A stretch of DNA of 64,000 bases from Tamarix chinensis (lineage: Eukaryota; Streptophyta; Magnoliopsida; Caryophyllales; Tamaricaceae). The notes beneath the pieces are model-generated. The model was not told the DNA's origin. It saw only the letters and a list, made by a program, of their open reading frames with translations, and ran no database searches. A program made the translations under genes and the position numbers. Where the stretch lies: positions 92,644,132-92,708,131 of the forward strand of contig CM060174.1 of assembly GCA_030549775.1 (NCBI GenBank), written 5' to 3'. Below, in pieces: positions 12,333 to 22,563 of this stretch (its first letter is position 1; each line of letters begins with the position of its first letter).

Positions 12333-12890
12333 TGTTATTATTATTTATATTCTCATTGATAGTAATTTTATTAATTTTGATATTATTATTATATTAGTAT
12401 CATTATTATTATTAGGGTAAAGTCTTTAACCCTACATTACCAAGGTTTATAATATCTCTATTATTTTTATGTCTTTAGCAAAGTTAGAATTTTGTTAAGG
12501 TTATTTTATTAGTATGTTATTATTTGGTCAAAGCCCTAAGGAGGCGTAGGAACGTGCTCCAAGACCGGTGTCGTTTCAGGTAAGGGGTGCTAAGGCCTTT
12601 TATGTGCTAATGTGCATTGTGTGATTCATATGCTATGCATTCTATGTTTATGATTATTAATTATGCCGTATATGATATGACGTGGAGTTGAAGTATGTTT
12701 TCGTATGGCATGTGTATTATTTGTGTATGACCCTGTAAGACATGCATGTGAGGACGTTGATATGATTTTATGTGGGAGAAAGGATGAAAAAGGTGGATGG
12801 AGAAAGAAGTTGATTAAGGGATGTGAGTTGACCTAAGTATTCCATTGATTCATGAGTAAAGGAATAAAATGGAGAATTTTAGGGTTTCGT

Positions 12891-13292
12891 GTGTGAGAAT
12901 CTGATTTATGATTTTTGAGGTTTTGGTATGGAGAATATAATTTATGGTTTTATATGGGGAAGTTTAACTTATGGTTTTGTATGGTTTTGTGGGAGACAAT
13001 ATAATTTATGATGTTATATGGGGGAATTGAATTTATGGTTTATTAGGGAGAATCTAATGTAAGACGTTATTTGGGGAGAATGTAATTTATGACATTATAT
13101 GGGAGAACCTAATTTATGATTTGATTGGGAGAATCTAATTTATGATTTGTTTTGGGGAATTCAATTAATCCAAATTATGGTTTTGCTTGGGAGATTCCAA
13201 TTTATGATCTTATGTGGGAAAATCTAACTTATAGTCTTGTATGGGAGAATATAATTTGTGGTTATGAAAGGGGAGAATCTAATCAATGGTAT
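12891..13292 (+). repeat. Degenerate ~27-bp tandem repeat array inside the LTR
   Basis: About 14 imperfect copies of a unit resembling GGGAGAATCTAATTTATGAT plus a variable GTTNTATG-like end follow each other with a period of 26-34 bp. Copies differ by substitutions and small indels, so the array is old. A second, less regular series (AATCTTTGGGTTTT and GAATTTAGGGTTTTG) continues to about 13520. Confidence 0.8.
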
Positions 13293-13948
13293 TATGTGAA
13301 AAAATCTTTGGGTTTTATATGATTTGAATCCTTGTGTTGGTATGGATTGAATTTAGGGTTTTGTGTAAATGAATCTTTGGGATGTATATGGTTTGAATCT
13401 AGGGTTTGGTATGAATGAATCTTTGGGTTATGTGGATTGAATTTAGGGTTTTGTATGATGAGGTTTTGGGTTTTACATAATGGTTAATGTTTGCATGGTT
13501 GAAATTAGGGTTTCACATGGAATTTTAGGGTTTGCATGAAAAAGGTTCGAATGTTAGTATGGGGAGATTAATGTCTGCATGGGTATGAAATTTATGTGTG
13601 GAAAGTTAATTTGGGATGTAAGGAAGGTAATGTAAGTGTTGTTTGGGTGTTTGAGCACTTGGGATGAAAAATAGCATGTGGAGCAAATTAAGGGTACGAA
13701 GGAGACTAAATTAGGGTTTTGGGATAAAACCCTAGAGTGAGATGTGAAGTAGAATTGGAGGATAAGTGTAAAGGGAGCGATCCATGCATGGCTAGGGTTT
13801 GGTGGTAGCATATGTGTATGTGGTGATTAAAGATGATGATGAATATGGAATTTATGATTTATGATTCGTGCATGTGCATGATGAAAGCCTTTGAATAAGA
13901 TACTTAATACATTAATCACGTAAAGTGGAAGATGTTGAGACGGGCCCA

Positions 13949-14064
13949 GACCGATCCACCGGCATAATAGTGGCAGGGAATGTTTTCCCTCGCGACCGAT
14001 CCACCGGCTAAAATAGTGGTAGGGCACGTACTCTCGCGACCGATCCACCGGCTATAATAGTGGG
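13949..14064 (+). repeat. 45-bp tandem repeats, cluster 1
   Basis: Two full units (13949-13993 and 13994-14037) and one partial unit begin GACCGATCCACCGGC and continue with (T)A-rich ATAGTGG, then AGGG...CCCTCGC. The cluster is preceded by an ATTAATCACGTAAAGTGGAA segment that recurs before cluster 2, about 207 bp downstream. The whole lead-plus-array block was therefore duplicated. Confidence 0.92.
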
Positions 14065-14157
14065 GGATCCTGAACTCAACAAAACAAAACGTTATATGTT
14101 GAAAGATATGGGAAGACACTAATCACTTAAAGTGGAACACCGTACGAGAAGGGGCCA

Positions 14158-14319
14158 GACCGATCCACCGGCTATAATAGTGGCAGGGTATGTTACCCTC
14201 GCGACCGATCCACCGGCTATAATAGTGGCAGGGTATGTTACCCTCGCGACCGATCCACCGGCTAAAATAGTGGCAGGGAACGTTTCCCTCGCGACCGATC
14301 CACCGGCAAAAATAGTGGG
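14158..14319 (+). repeat. 45-bp tandem repeats, cluster 2
   Basis: Three exact 45-bp units (14158-14202, 14203-14247, 14248-14292) and a partial fourth are visible. The first two are identical. As 45 is divisible by 3, the array keeps one frame open (a 15-residue period containing TDPPAIIVAG), but this is a by-product of the period, not evidence of a protein. Each unit contains AGGGTA/TACCCT or AGGGAA/TTCCCT inverted repeats with a 3-4-base loop. Confidence 0.93.
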
Positions 14320-15049
14320 GTTCCCGTAATCGTATGGACTTGAATAAAAGTATGGTGTGACATGATTCCTGATAAGAGATAAACTAAGTAATTGAATTGG
14401 ATTATATACATATGGGCCTTTATACTTTTACTTGGATGATCACATGAATTATGTTATCATGTTTATGATCTTTTATCTGCATGGATTGTGTGCTTATGTG
14501 TCGGCCTTAGTGCTCGGTTACCTTACTCAGTACGTAGCGTAATGATCACCCTTTTCATGGGTGCTGCTCATTCCCACGAGTAGTATGCCTTCTGAATTTA
14601 TGCAGGTGGGCGAGATATCCGTTGGGGCTGAGTGTTGAGCGTGTTTGGCTTGAAGTTCGAGAGTGTTGTGACCGTATTCATTCTTTACGCGATTTCATTC
14701 CTTTTGTTATTTCTTTGGTGTAGTATTTACCATTTTCTGATTCATTACTCGATTGAGTATTTTAATGAACCTTTTATCGATTGTAAGTTTAATTCTCTTT
14801 TGGAAATGAATTACATTTTTGATGCGTACTCTGATTTTGTTTTACAACCGTTTAATGCTTATTTGGAAATTGGATTGTATTGATTATTTCTTTTCTTAGC
14901 CTTAGCACTTGGTACTGGAACGGTCAGAGAGAACCGGTCTGGTACTAAGTGTGGCGGTAACATTTCCAGAATTCACGGGTTTTAAGTACTTCTAATTTAA
15001 TTGCTTCCGCTTTTAAGAAAAAAAAATTAGTGAATTTTGGGGTGTTACA

Positions 15050-17304
15050 TTTATAATGGTAATTTATGTTTAAAGCCGCCATGGTCGTGCTATTTCATCT
15101 CAATTGGAAAAAATGAAAGCAAATGTTGTGTGTTTTCATAACGGTGATGTTGTTAGGTTAGTATCGTCTTGTAAATCATTTCCTAGAGCATTTTTGTACC
15201 ACATTATTTAACAACGGAGAATTGTTTTTGTTTTCACTTTGGAACATCCATGCTAAAAATTTTATTTTTTTGTAGTTCTTCTCAATATACTATATGAAGG
15301 TGAATTTTATATAATCGAATTAGGATCACCGCCAAATTTTCATCTACGTAATGCCTTTCTGTACCAATATCAAGACTGACAGTTAGGACTAACTAGTGTC
15401 GCACCTTAGAGTGTTAGTTTTGTTGACGGTTAATCTTTTAGATTCTTATATTTCTATCATGTATTTTTTTTAGCATTTGTTGTAACGAAAGTTGTAATAT
15501 CCGTAATTCTTTTCATTTCTTTTAAGTGTCTCTTTATGTTGTTTTATTAGTTTATTAAAATGGTTTATCCCTATCACTTAATGTGAGAAAGGTATTGGAA
15601 AATGAATTTATATTAAGTGTGGTGATAAAACTTGATATTTTATGATTATATTTCTGCTAAAATGAAAATTTTAAATAATGAAAATGGAAGTGTTACACCT
15701 TGTGTTTTAATGAGTAGAAATATCCAGTGTAGTCACTCTGTGTTTAGGGATTTTGGTTTTGTTAGGGCTTTTGCAACATTTTGTTTTGAGAATTGTAATC
15801 TAATAAGTTTTACCTTGCATAGTTACCATCTTTTATTGTTTGAGTTTTATGCCTAACCTTGTGTTTGTCATTGATTACATGAGTGTGTGCATCTTTCATC
15901 ATAATAGATGTGGGGTAACATCATTATTTAATGTTTTATCTATCTCATGGTTCTTTTAAAGCAAAATTTTGGTTAGTAAAATTAAGGATGTTATAGTACG
16001 ATCATTTTATCTCCCTTTTCTTTGATATCGATTCCTATTCTAATAGGAATAAATTCTATTTAAATACATTAACATTTGAACTTGTATTTTTCAAATATGT
16101 TATATTTTGCATAATTCTACTTAGGTACCTTTAGATTTAAACTTATTTTCACTAGAGTATCTAAATGATAAACCTAGTCGCATTTCTAATTTGGTGTCGA
16201 CATCCATTTATATAATTCTAGTTAGGTACCTTCAACTAAATAAGTAAAGATAAAATGAGAATTTGTAAATATAAATATAAACATCATTAGTGATAAAATG
16301 GATAGAAGGATAAAGCGTGTGGTTAAATTGAAATACAAGGACATTCGGTACAACATAAGCTTGACCAATGTGATATGATGCATTATGCTAAATTACAATG
16401 GTATATAGTACAACACCTCTAAAAATTATTAAAATTCAGAAGTAAGAAAATTTTGCAACTATCTTACTTCTTATTCTTTCTATCTTATATTGTTGGTAAG
16501 CTGGATTTCTATTTTAATTTGCTCCGCAATATAAAATTGGTTTCATAGTTGTATTTTATTTCCTATAATATCCTTAATTAATTGACTACATAGTACATAC
16601 TATGAAAGATTTTGTAATATTTGATATAGATTATGGAAATTGGCTGAAATTAATTTTATATAGTAAATATGGAAATATATGAAACAGAATCTAACAATAG
16701 TTCTAATTTCTTAGGTCGTATGATAGCTAAACTATCCTAATATTTTAGGACGGATGGGGTACACGTTTAAGAACAGAAATATGATTCTTGAGACAGACGA
16801 CATAGAAGGGTTTGGCTTGCAGATTTATTTCTGCATTATATGAAAAAGTAAATGTTGCTCAATGAAGTTATTACGAAATCGACGTAGGCAATTGGGTTAC
16901 CCAGAATTCGAACGCCCAGTTTTGAAGAAACATACTCAGAAAAAGTAATTCATATGATTCTTGTTTGTTTCCTCATCCCGTAAATATTCGAGGAAAGAAC
17001 TAAATAGCAGTTTCGAAGTAAGCTAATTCCACATCCCAGACCTCCCAATATCTTATAAATTTGGAACAGCAGCCATGCCCACCCGCAAATTTCCATCATC
17101 CCTGCACCATCATTGCTGTTTCATGCAATTATCTTCATTCAGGAAATATAGCATCAGCACAAGTCTTTGTACCAGTAAGCTTCTTTTCCTTATAGTAAAG
17201 AAAATTGCTTTCAACTGCCTGCGGTGTTGATCAGTTATTTTCACAGTTTTGTTAAAATCTCAAATAAAATCCCAAGATATATTTGAAGGATCAAAAGAAC
17301 AGAA
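15050..17304. other. Gene-free interval upstream of the CBSX3-like gene
   Basis: AT-rich DNA with no supported gene. The phrase CTTAGGTACCTT/GTTAGGTACCTT occurs twice (near 16122 and 16223) and may belong to an old repeat. From about 16990 to 17300 complexity rises, consistent with a promoter and leader. The 74-codon frame at 15632-15856 has no recognisable domain. Confidence 0.5.
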
Positions 17305-18396
17305 ATGCAAGGACTACTCAGAACCATAAGATCATGCCAAGAAACCGTCAAGACAGCAGTTCTACAGCACACCTCACCAGGGACCCTACCAGCACATACG
17401 AAGAAAATATTACCGCGCCCTGTTATCATTTCCTCTCCCTCAATGCATCAAAAAGGACTGGAAAATACAACAGTTTCGGATATTCTCACGAGTAAGGGAG
17501 AAGACACTGATGACTATTGGCTTTGGTGCCGCACAAATGATTTGGTGCATGATGCCGTGAAGCAAGTAAGCTTCTAGCAGTTCAAGGAAAACAAACCAAG
17601 CAAATTTTATCATCATCTTTCTATTGGGTGCTCTAAAGCATTAAGGGTAATGATAATAACAATATTGTAGATGGCTGCACACAACGTTGGGTCTCTAGTG
17701 GTTCTGAAACCGGGAGAAAAGCATCATATTGCAGGAATTATCACAGAAAGGGGTAAACACTATATACCTCGGCTACAATTCGGCTGCACATATTGACAGG
17801 CTTTCTAAAAAGCATAAAGTCGGTAATAAACTATTCTCTGTGAGTATACTGACATGTTGACCTCAATGTGGTTTTGTGCATGGCAAAACAGATTATATTA
17901 AAAAAATTGCAGCAGATGGCAGATCAGATAAATACACAAGAGTTGGAGATATCATGACAGAAGAGGTAATACCATTCGTTCTCCTTGCTCCAATTTGTAG
18001 TGTATTACCAAAGCTCTTATGATCTGATTCAAAAATCTAATTCTTTTTCACGAGGGCGTTTGTGACAGAACAAGTTGATAACAGTAACATCAGATACAAA
18101 AATTCTCCTAGCGATGCAGCTAATGGCAGGTGAACATAAATAGTTTCTTGTATCTACTTATCTGTTTTCCTCTCCCGACAGACGCTGCGCCTATTTTCAC
18201 ATATATCAACAAAACCATGGAATTTCATAGTGAAGATTTTTGGGTGTATGTAGAGAACAACATACGGCATGTCCCCGTGATAGATGGAAAAATCGTTGGG
18301 ATGATTTCAATAAGAGAAGCAGTACGAGCAGTGGTAGCGCAGCAAGGTGAAGAAATGACGCGATTGAATGAGTTCATTAGAGGAGACTATTACTAG
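17305..18396 (+). CDS. CBSX3: CBS-domain pair protein, CBSX3-like (mitochondrial)
   Basis: Five exons with consensus junctions join in frame: 17305-17565, 17671-17752, 17892-17965, 18069-18129 and 18254-18396. They give 206 residues, the length of Arabidopsis CBSX3. The N-terminus (MQGLLRTIRSCQETVKTAVLQ) is a basic/hydroxylated probable mitochondrial presequence. Two CBS domains follow: about residues 60-130 (TVSDILTSKG, HNVGSLVVLKPGEKHHIAGI) and 135-195 (VGDIMTEENKLITVTSDTK, NNIRHVPVIDGKIVGMISI). CBS pairs bind adenosine nucleotides. CBSX3 is known to modulate o-type thioredoxin in plant mitochondria and so influence redox state. The joined sequence shows no frameshift or internal stop. If intron 4 were retained, translation would stop within five codons. 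Its 3' end faces the PPR gene. Confidence 0.93.
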
Positions 18397-19056
18397 AATC
18401 ATGACTGGATTTCAGCACAAGCAAACACTGCTAATGCCCCAACTAGAAATTAATCCGCAGAATGTTGGAACACAGGGGGAAGGGAAAATGAAAAAAAGGG
18501 GGGAGGGGGAGGGGAAGAAGATTAGATGGAAGATGTAAAAGAAAGCAAACACCGACACTCTGTTGTACCATTATCGCTTGAGTGCATGATTGCCTTTAAA
18601 GATGAGAATGTAAGGAGCTGCCCTTGTTTTTTATTCTTTGAATCATTGATAATTATCACTCTTGAATGGACATAAAAAAAGGACATTCAACTATTCAATC
18701 ACAAATCATCACTGTAAGAGAGAGACGGAGAGAGAGAGAGGGCTGAAGCACAACAATATATGGTAATCATTTTTCTATCTAAGGAACATGAATGAGGCCA
18801 AAAATAGGCTCCAGGAAATGAGATATCACATTTCTAAATACCAAGATTTTTACCATAGTTCATAGAGGCCTATGCAAAGCTGATACATAAAAAGAATGCA
18901 AGGCAATTTAAAAGTACGTTGAATGAAACTCCTATCCACCTTGGCTCCATTGCCAGTTGCTTGTCAGTAGTATTGCAAAAGGGGTCTGCACCTAATGACG
19001 ACACAAAATTTATCCTACAAAGGGGGTCTGCACCTAATGACGATACAAATTTTATC
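18397..19056. other. Intergenic region between convergent genes
   Basis: This holds the 3' regions of the CBSX3-like gene (+) and the PPR gene (-). A G-rich stretch lies at 18476-18520 and a short (GA)n run at 18720-18741. Two near-identical 22-base segments (GGGGTCTGCACCTAATGACG, 18980 and 19023) form a small direct duplication just downstream of the PPR stop codon, in its 3' untranslated region. No separate gene is supported. Confidence 0.6.
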
Positions 19057-21763
19057 CTATCTCACCCCGCGTCTCTGCCTCGTAGTGCCATAATTATAAG
19101 AAATCTGCGTAAACTCATGCAACTCTGTAGGTACGAATCCCTGCGTTTTCATGATTTTCGATATCCTCTCGGCTTCCTGCATAAACCCTCCAGCACTTAG
19201 CCCACGTATAATTCTCTCAAAATCCTTTTGTTCCAGCTGGTCCTTCTTAGCTTCCAACAGCCCCAAAGTTTGAAGGGTCTTCTTCTCATTACCAGCTCTT
19301 GAATACATATCACAAAGGCTTACTTGAATCTGAAAAGGAGGAGTTTCACCCTGCTGAGCAATTCTTGCCAATACTTGCTCAGCTTCATCAACAAGCTGCA
19401 ACTTACCCAACCAATCCACCAAAACAGTGTTGGTAAGTACTCCAGCTTCAAAACCATCCTTCTCCAGCTGCAACAAAAGATGTAACGCCTTGTCTAGCAT
19501 GTTTTGCGTCTCATAAGCAGCAACCATGCCAGCAACACACCTGTCATCAGGCTTCAACCCAGATTTCGTAACGTTATCGAAGTATATTCTGGCCTGATCA
19601 TGCTTACCGGCACGCCCAAATGCCTCAACCAACAAAGTACAATATTCTAAATTCGGTTGGATGCCAGAAAACTGCATAGTAGTAGCAATTCTTTGAGCTC
19701 CACTGTAATCACCGGCTTGAGAAAATGAACAAAGCAGTGCCATATAAATCTCCTCTGTGGGTTTAACATCCCTGGCTTCCATCTCTCTCATCAACGACTC
19801 AGCCTCCCTGAGCTTGCCAGCATTTAAATATACCTTGATCATGGAACCATAAATTTGAATATCTGGTTTAAAACCTAGATCTCTCAGTGATTCATAGGAC
19901 TCTCTTGCACGAACAAGATTGCCTGTCTTGCTGTATAGGTGGACCAGGGTTGATAAGGTCGGAATATCCGCAGGGATACCACTTTCATTCATCTTCTTAA
20001 GAATTCTCTCAGCATCCTCCACGTGGTTCACTTTCGCATGAGCGTCAATAAGTTGTGAGTAGTCACGGCTATTGGCTTGGAATGAAGGCTCGCTCAAAAC
20101 GTGCTCTGCAACCTGCAAAACAGATGGAAAACTATATAAGATGCTAAAGCAAGAGAGAGATGTATCGGTACATGACTACATGATTGTCGTGTTCTCCTGA
20201 ATCAACAAATCATCATCTTACAGTTCATCAAAAAGCAAATAGGAGGCAAGAGTACTTTAATAAAATTCATCTTCTTATAAGAAAGTCCTGCAGTAGCTCG
20301 AGTTAGTGCAGTCAGACACATAATATAGTGAGTGCAGAGCTTAATACAATCCAATAGACATAAATATGAAATTGTTAAGTTCTGTGGCCCTAGACCAAAG
20401 GAGACACTTTTAGCAGCTAGAAAGTATCTAAATTAATTTCATTGTAAATTTATACCTCTCTCATGCTACATAAATGTTTCACACTTACATTTATATCAAC
20501 AAAAGTTCTGATATAGCTTCCTGAATTGAAGTTAATTTGATCAGGGGCAAAGTTATAATAGAGTACCTGAGAATATAAACTGGCATTTCTTTCCTTCAAT
20601 CTGTCGAGCAAATGCATCCAGTCCACCCTACCAGGTTCAAGCAGCTCCTTCCATTCAGATAATAATGAAGAAGAATCCTCATTCTCATTCAAAGAAAGAA
20701 TCTTTTCAGTAACCAATTTACATCTGCCTGTGATTGGCTTTGCATCCTGTGGCCAAATTACCTCCCCTGCATCATGAATTTTATCAGCCACCTCTTTCCA
20801 CTTAGAACCAGATAAATCAAGTCCATAAATTTTATACTTTAAGTCCCCCTTCCTCTTAGGAAGACTTACAACCTTCTCCTTCTCCTCCTCTTTCTCCTCA
20901 CTGACAGCAACACCCTCAGCCATCTCATTGCCACCCAATCCCTCCTCTGCCGCCGCCTTATCTTTCCTCATCTCCTCCAAGGTCTCATAAAATTCACGTT
21001 CCTCCATCTTCTCCCCCGCCCACTTGAACCTAAGCTCCCTCAACATGTCACCGCGAATCCCAATCTCAGAAGCAAATCTAACCATGACCTTAACTTCCTC
21101 CGACTGTAAGAACTTTTTCATTTTCTCTTTCCTTATTTCTTTCTCCATATCCTCACAAACCGTCTTGCTCACCTCCAAAACGGCCCCCCATAAATCCCTA
21201 CTAAAATCATCCGAACCCTCGACAACCATCTGCTCCAAATTACCCTTCTCCATTGCATCAACAACCTTCCCAACAATTAACAATAGCATAGCATCAACCG
21301 TCGGCTTATCGCAAACTGGGTATGCTTCATTTAGCTTCCCTCGCATAATATAGACAAATCGAGATAGGAACTCGTTCATGGTCTCGTCGGTATCGTCTTG
21401 ATCGGAGTGAGAAGAAGTGGAGAATTTTGGATTGGTAATGAGTGCGGTGGATTGAGATTCGGGTGAAGAGTGGCAGGATCTTGAAAATGATGAATAAGAG
21501 TTATCTGGAATTGAAACAATTTGAGTGTATTGGGAACTTAATGATGCAGCTGCGGTGGTAGAGGAAACATTGTTGCAGAAAATGAGAATTCTGGGATTGA
21601 ATCGTGAGACGTTTGTGATTGATCGTCTTGAGATTAAATGCCTGAGAATCATGTTGATCAAGAGGGAGGTCGGTGATAATACGGGAATGGTAAAACGCAG
21701 ACGTCGTATTGCAAAAGAGCTGCACCAGAGATTCTTAAACCCTAGTGGCAGTAGGGAAAGCAC
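19057..21763 (-). CDS. NFD5: P-type pentatricopeptide repeat protein, NFD5-like
   Basis: Two coding exons on the minus strand: 21763-20567 and 20112-19057. They are separated by a 454-bp intron with donor TCTCAG/GTACTC and acceptor TTTTGCAG/GTTGC. The product is 750 residues, or 713 if translation starts at the second Met (21652), whose MILRHLISRR looks like a mitochondrial presequence. The N-terminal half has no PPRs. It is helical and charged, with an acidic/Lys-rich linker (EEKEEEKEKVV) and a conserved-looking KYKIYGLDLSGSKWKEV. The C-terminal half carries about nine 35-residue PPRs (the first starts RDYSQLIDAHAKVNHVEDAE). No E or DYW editing domain follows, so it is P-class, expected to bind organellar RNA. 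It matches my memory of Arabidopsis NFD5 (At1g19520, about 725 aa), identified by a polar-nuclei fusion defect. The symbol is from recall, not a search. Confidence 0.88.
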
Positions 21764-22489
21764 TCTATTGAGTCAAATGAAATGAAGGTCGAGACGGGGA
21801 TCGAATCCCCATTTTCGAACAAATAATTTCTCGTTTTAGTTTTTTTTTTTTATTAAAAGGGTTTCGGATCTAATTTTCCGGACGATTAAATATTTATACC
21901 CTACTCAATTATTGTTTTAATTGTTGATTTTAAAATTTGATTATCAAAATGAGTATATTATTGATATTCGATATTTTTTAAATATACTTTTAACTTATAT
22001 TATATATATATATATAAATTAAATAAGTTAGAGGATAAATTTTTATATTTAGTCTATTCAAACCTTACAAAAATTTCTAATAAAAATTTTTAAATTTATA
22101 TTCAATCATCGATTTTTTTATTTGTGAAACAAATTATCATTTTTACATCCACATATTAAAATATTTGATGCGCCTATTTTTTTATTAAAACTATTTGATA
22201 AAAGGTTTAATATATTATTAATTATTTTCATAATACATTTTAATATTATATTTTTATATATTAAAGTTTATAACATTTATTTAATTTCATAATTTTTTAA
22301 ATATTTATTAGATAAAATAAAATATTTATATAAATATTATCTAATATATTATATATATATTTTTTAAAAATCTTTTAAAAATTATGAAATAATATTTTTT
22401 TAAATATTCTATCTAATTTTAGACACCTCCTAGATAAATAAAATTCTAGTATTTTTGTTGTTTGGTAAAATAAGTCAAAAAGGTCGTGT
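21764..22489. other. AT-rich spacer between the PPR gene and tRNA-Asn
   Basis: Contains the PPR gene promoter and then extremely AT-rich DNA. Near 21793-21807 an isolated T-arm-like palindrome (GGGGATCGAATCCCC) is seen, without the other arms of a tRNA. No gene is supported. Confidence 0.6.
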
Positions 22490-22513
22490 CGCTAGAAGGA
22501 GGGCTTGAACCTC

Positions 22514-22546
<33 letters not shown>

Positions 22547-22563
22547 AACTGAGCTATTCCAGC
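22490..22563 (-). tRNA. tRNA-Asn (GUU)
   Basis: The minus strand folds as a complete 74-base tRNA. The acceptor pairs GCTGGAA with TTCTAGC, with discriminator G. The D-arm is TAGCTCAGTTGGTTAGAGC, the anticodon loop is CTGTTAA (anticodon GTT), and the T-arm is GGAGG-TTCAAGC-CCTCC. It matches plant nuclear tRNA-Asn closely, including intact A and B boxes. A TTTT stretch about 9 bases downstream on the minus strand (22478-22481) can terminate RNA polymerase III. No intron. Confidence 0.97.

Larger units (their letters stand above)
10266..15049 (+). mobile_element. Very long LTR (probably solo), TGTAACACC...GGGGTGTTACA family
   Basis: The left end (TGAAATGCCCCGAAAAATTC) is a decayed form of the TGTAACACCCCG start seen in related elements in this window. 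The right end reads TTTTGGGGTGTTACA. Flanking 5-mers TATAT (10261-10265) and TTTAT (15050-15054) agree at 4 of 5 positions, compatible with a target-site duplication and hence a solo LTR of about 4.8 kb. Inside, in order: AT-rich DNA, a pyrimidine tract (10690-10800), a GC-rich block (10800-11780), ATT-rich DNA, a ~27-bp repeat array (12891-13292), two 45-bp repeat clusters (13949-14319) and a conserved tail with TTAGCACTTGGTACTGG (14899). Very long LTRs of this style occur in plant Ty3/Gypsy elements; no gag-pol is present to fix the lineage. Confidence 0.7.

Noticed and set aside
14132..14329. 65-codon frame with 15-residue repeats (TDPPAIIVAGYVTLA)
   Set aside because: The 45-bp repeat keeps any frame without a stop open; both strands are open and no start context or homology supports a protein.
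21787..21815. Possible tRNA at the T-arm-like palindrome GGGGATCGAATCCCC
   Set aside because: Neither strand offers a matching acceptor stem, D-arm or anticodon arm at the right distance, so it is at most a relic.
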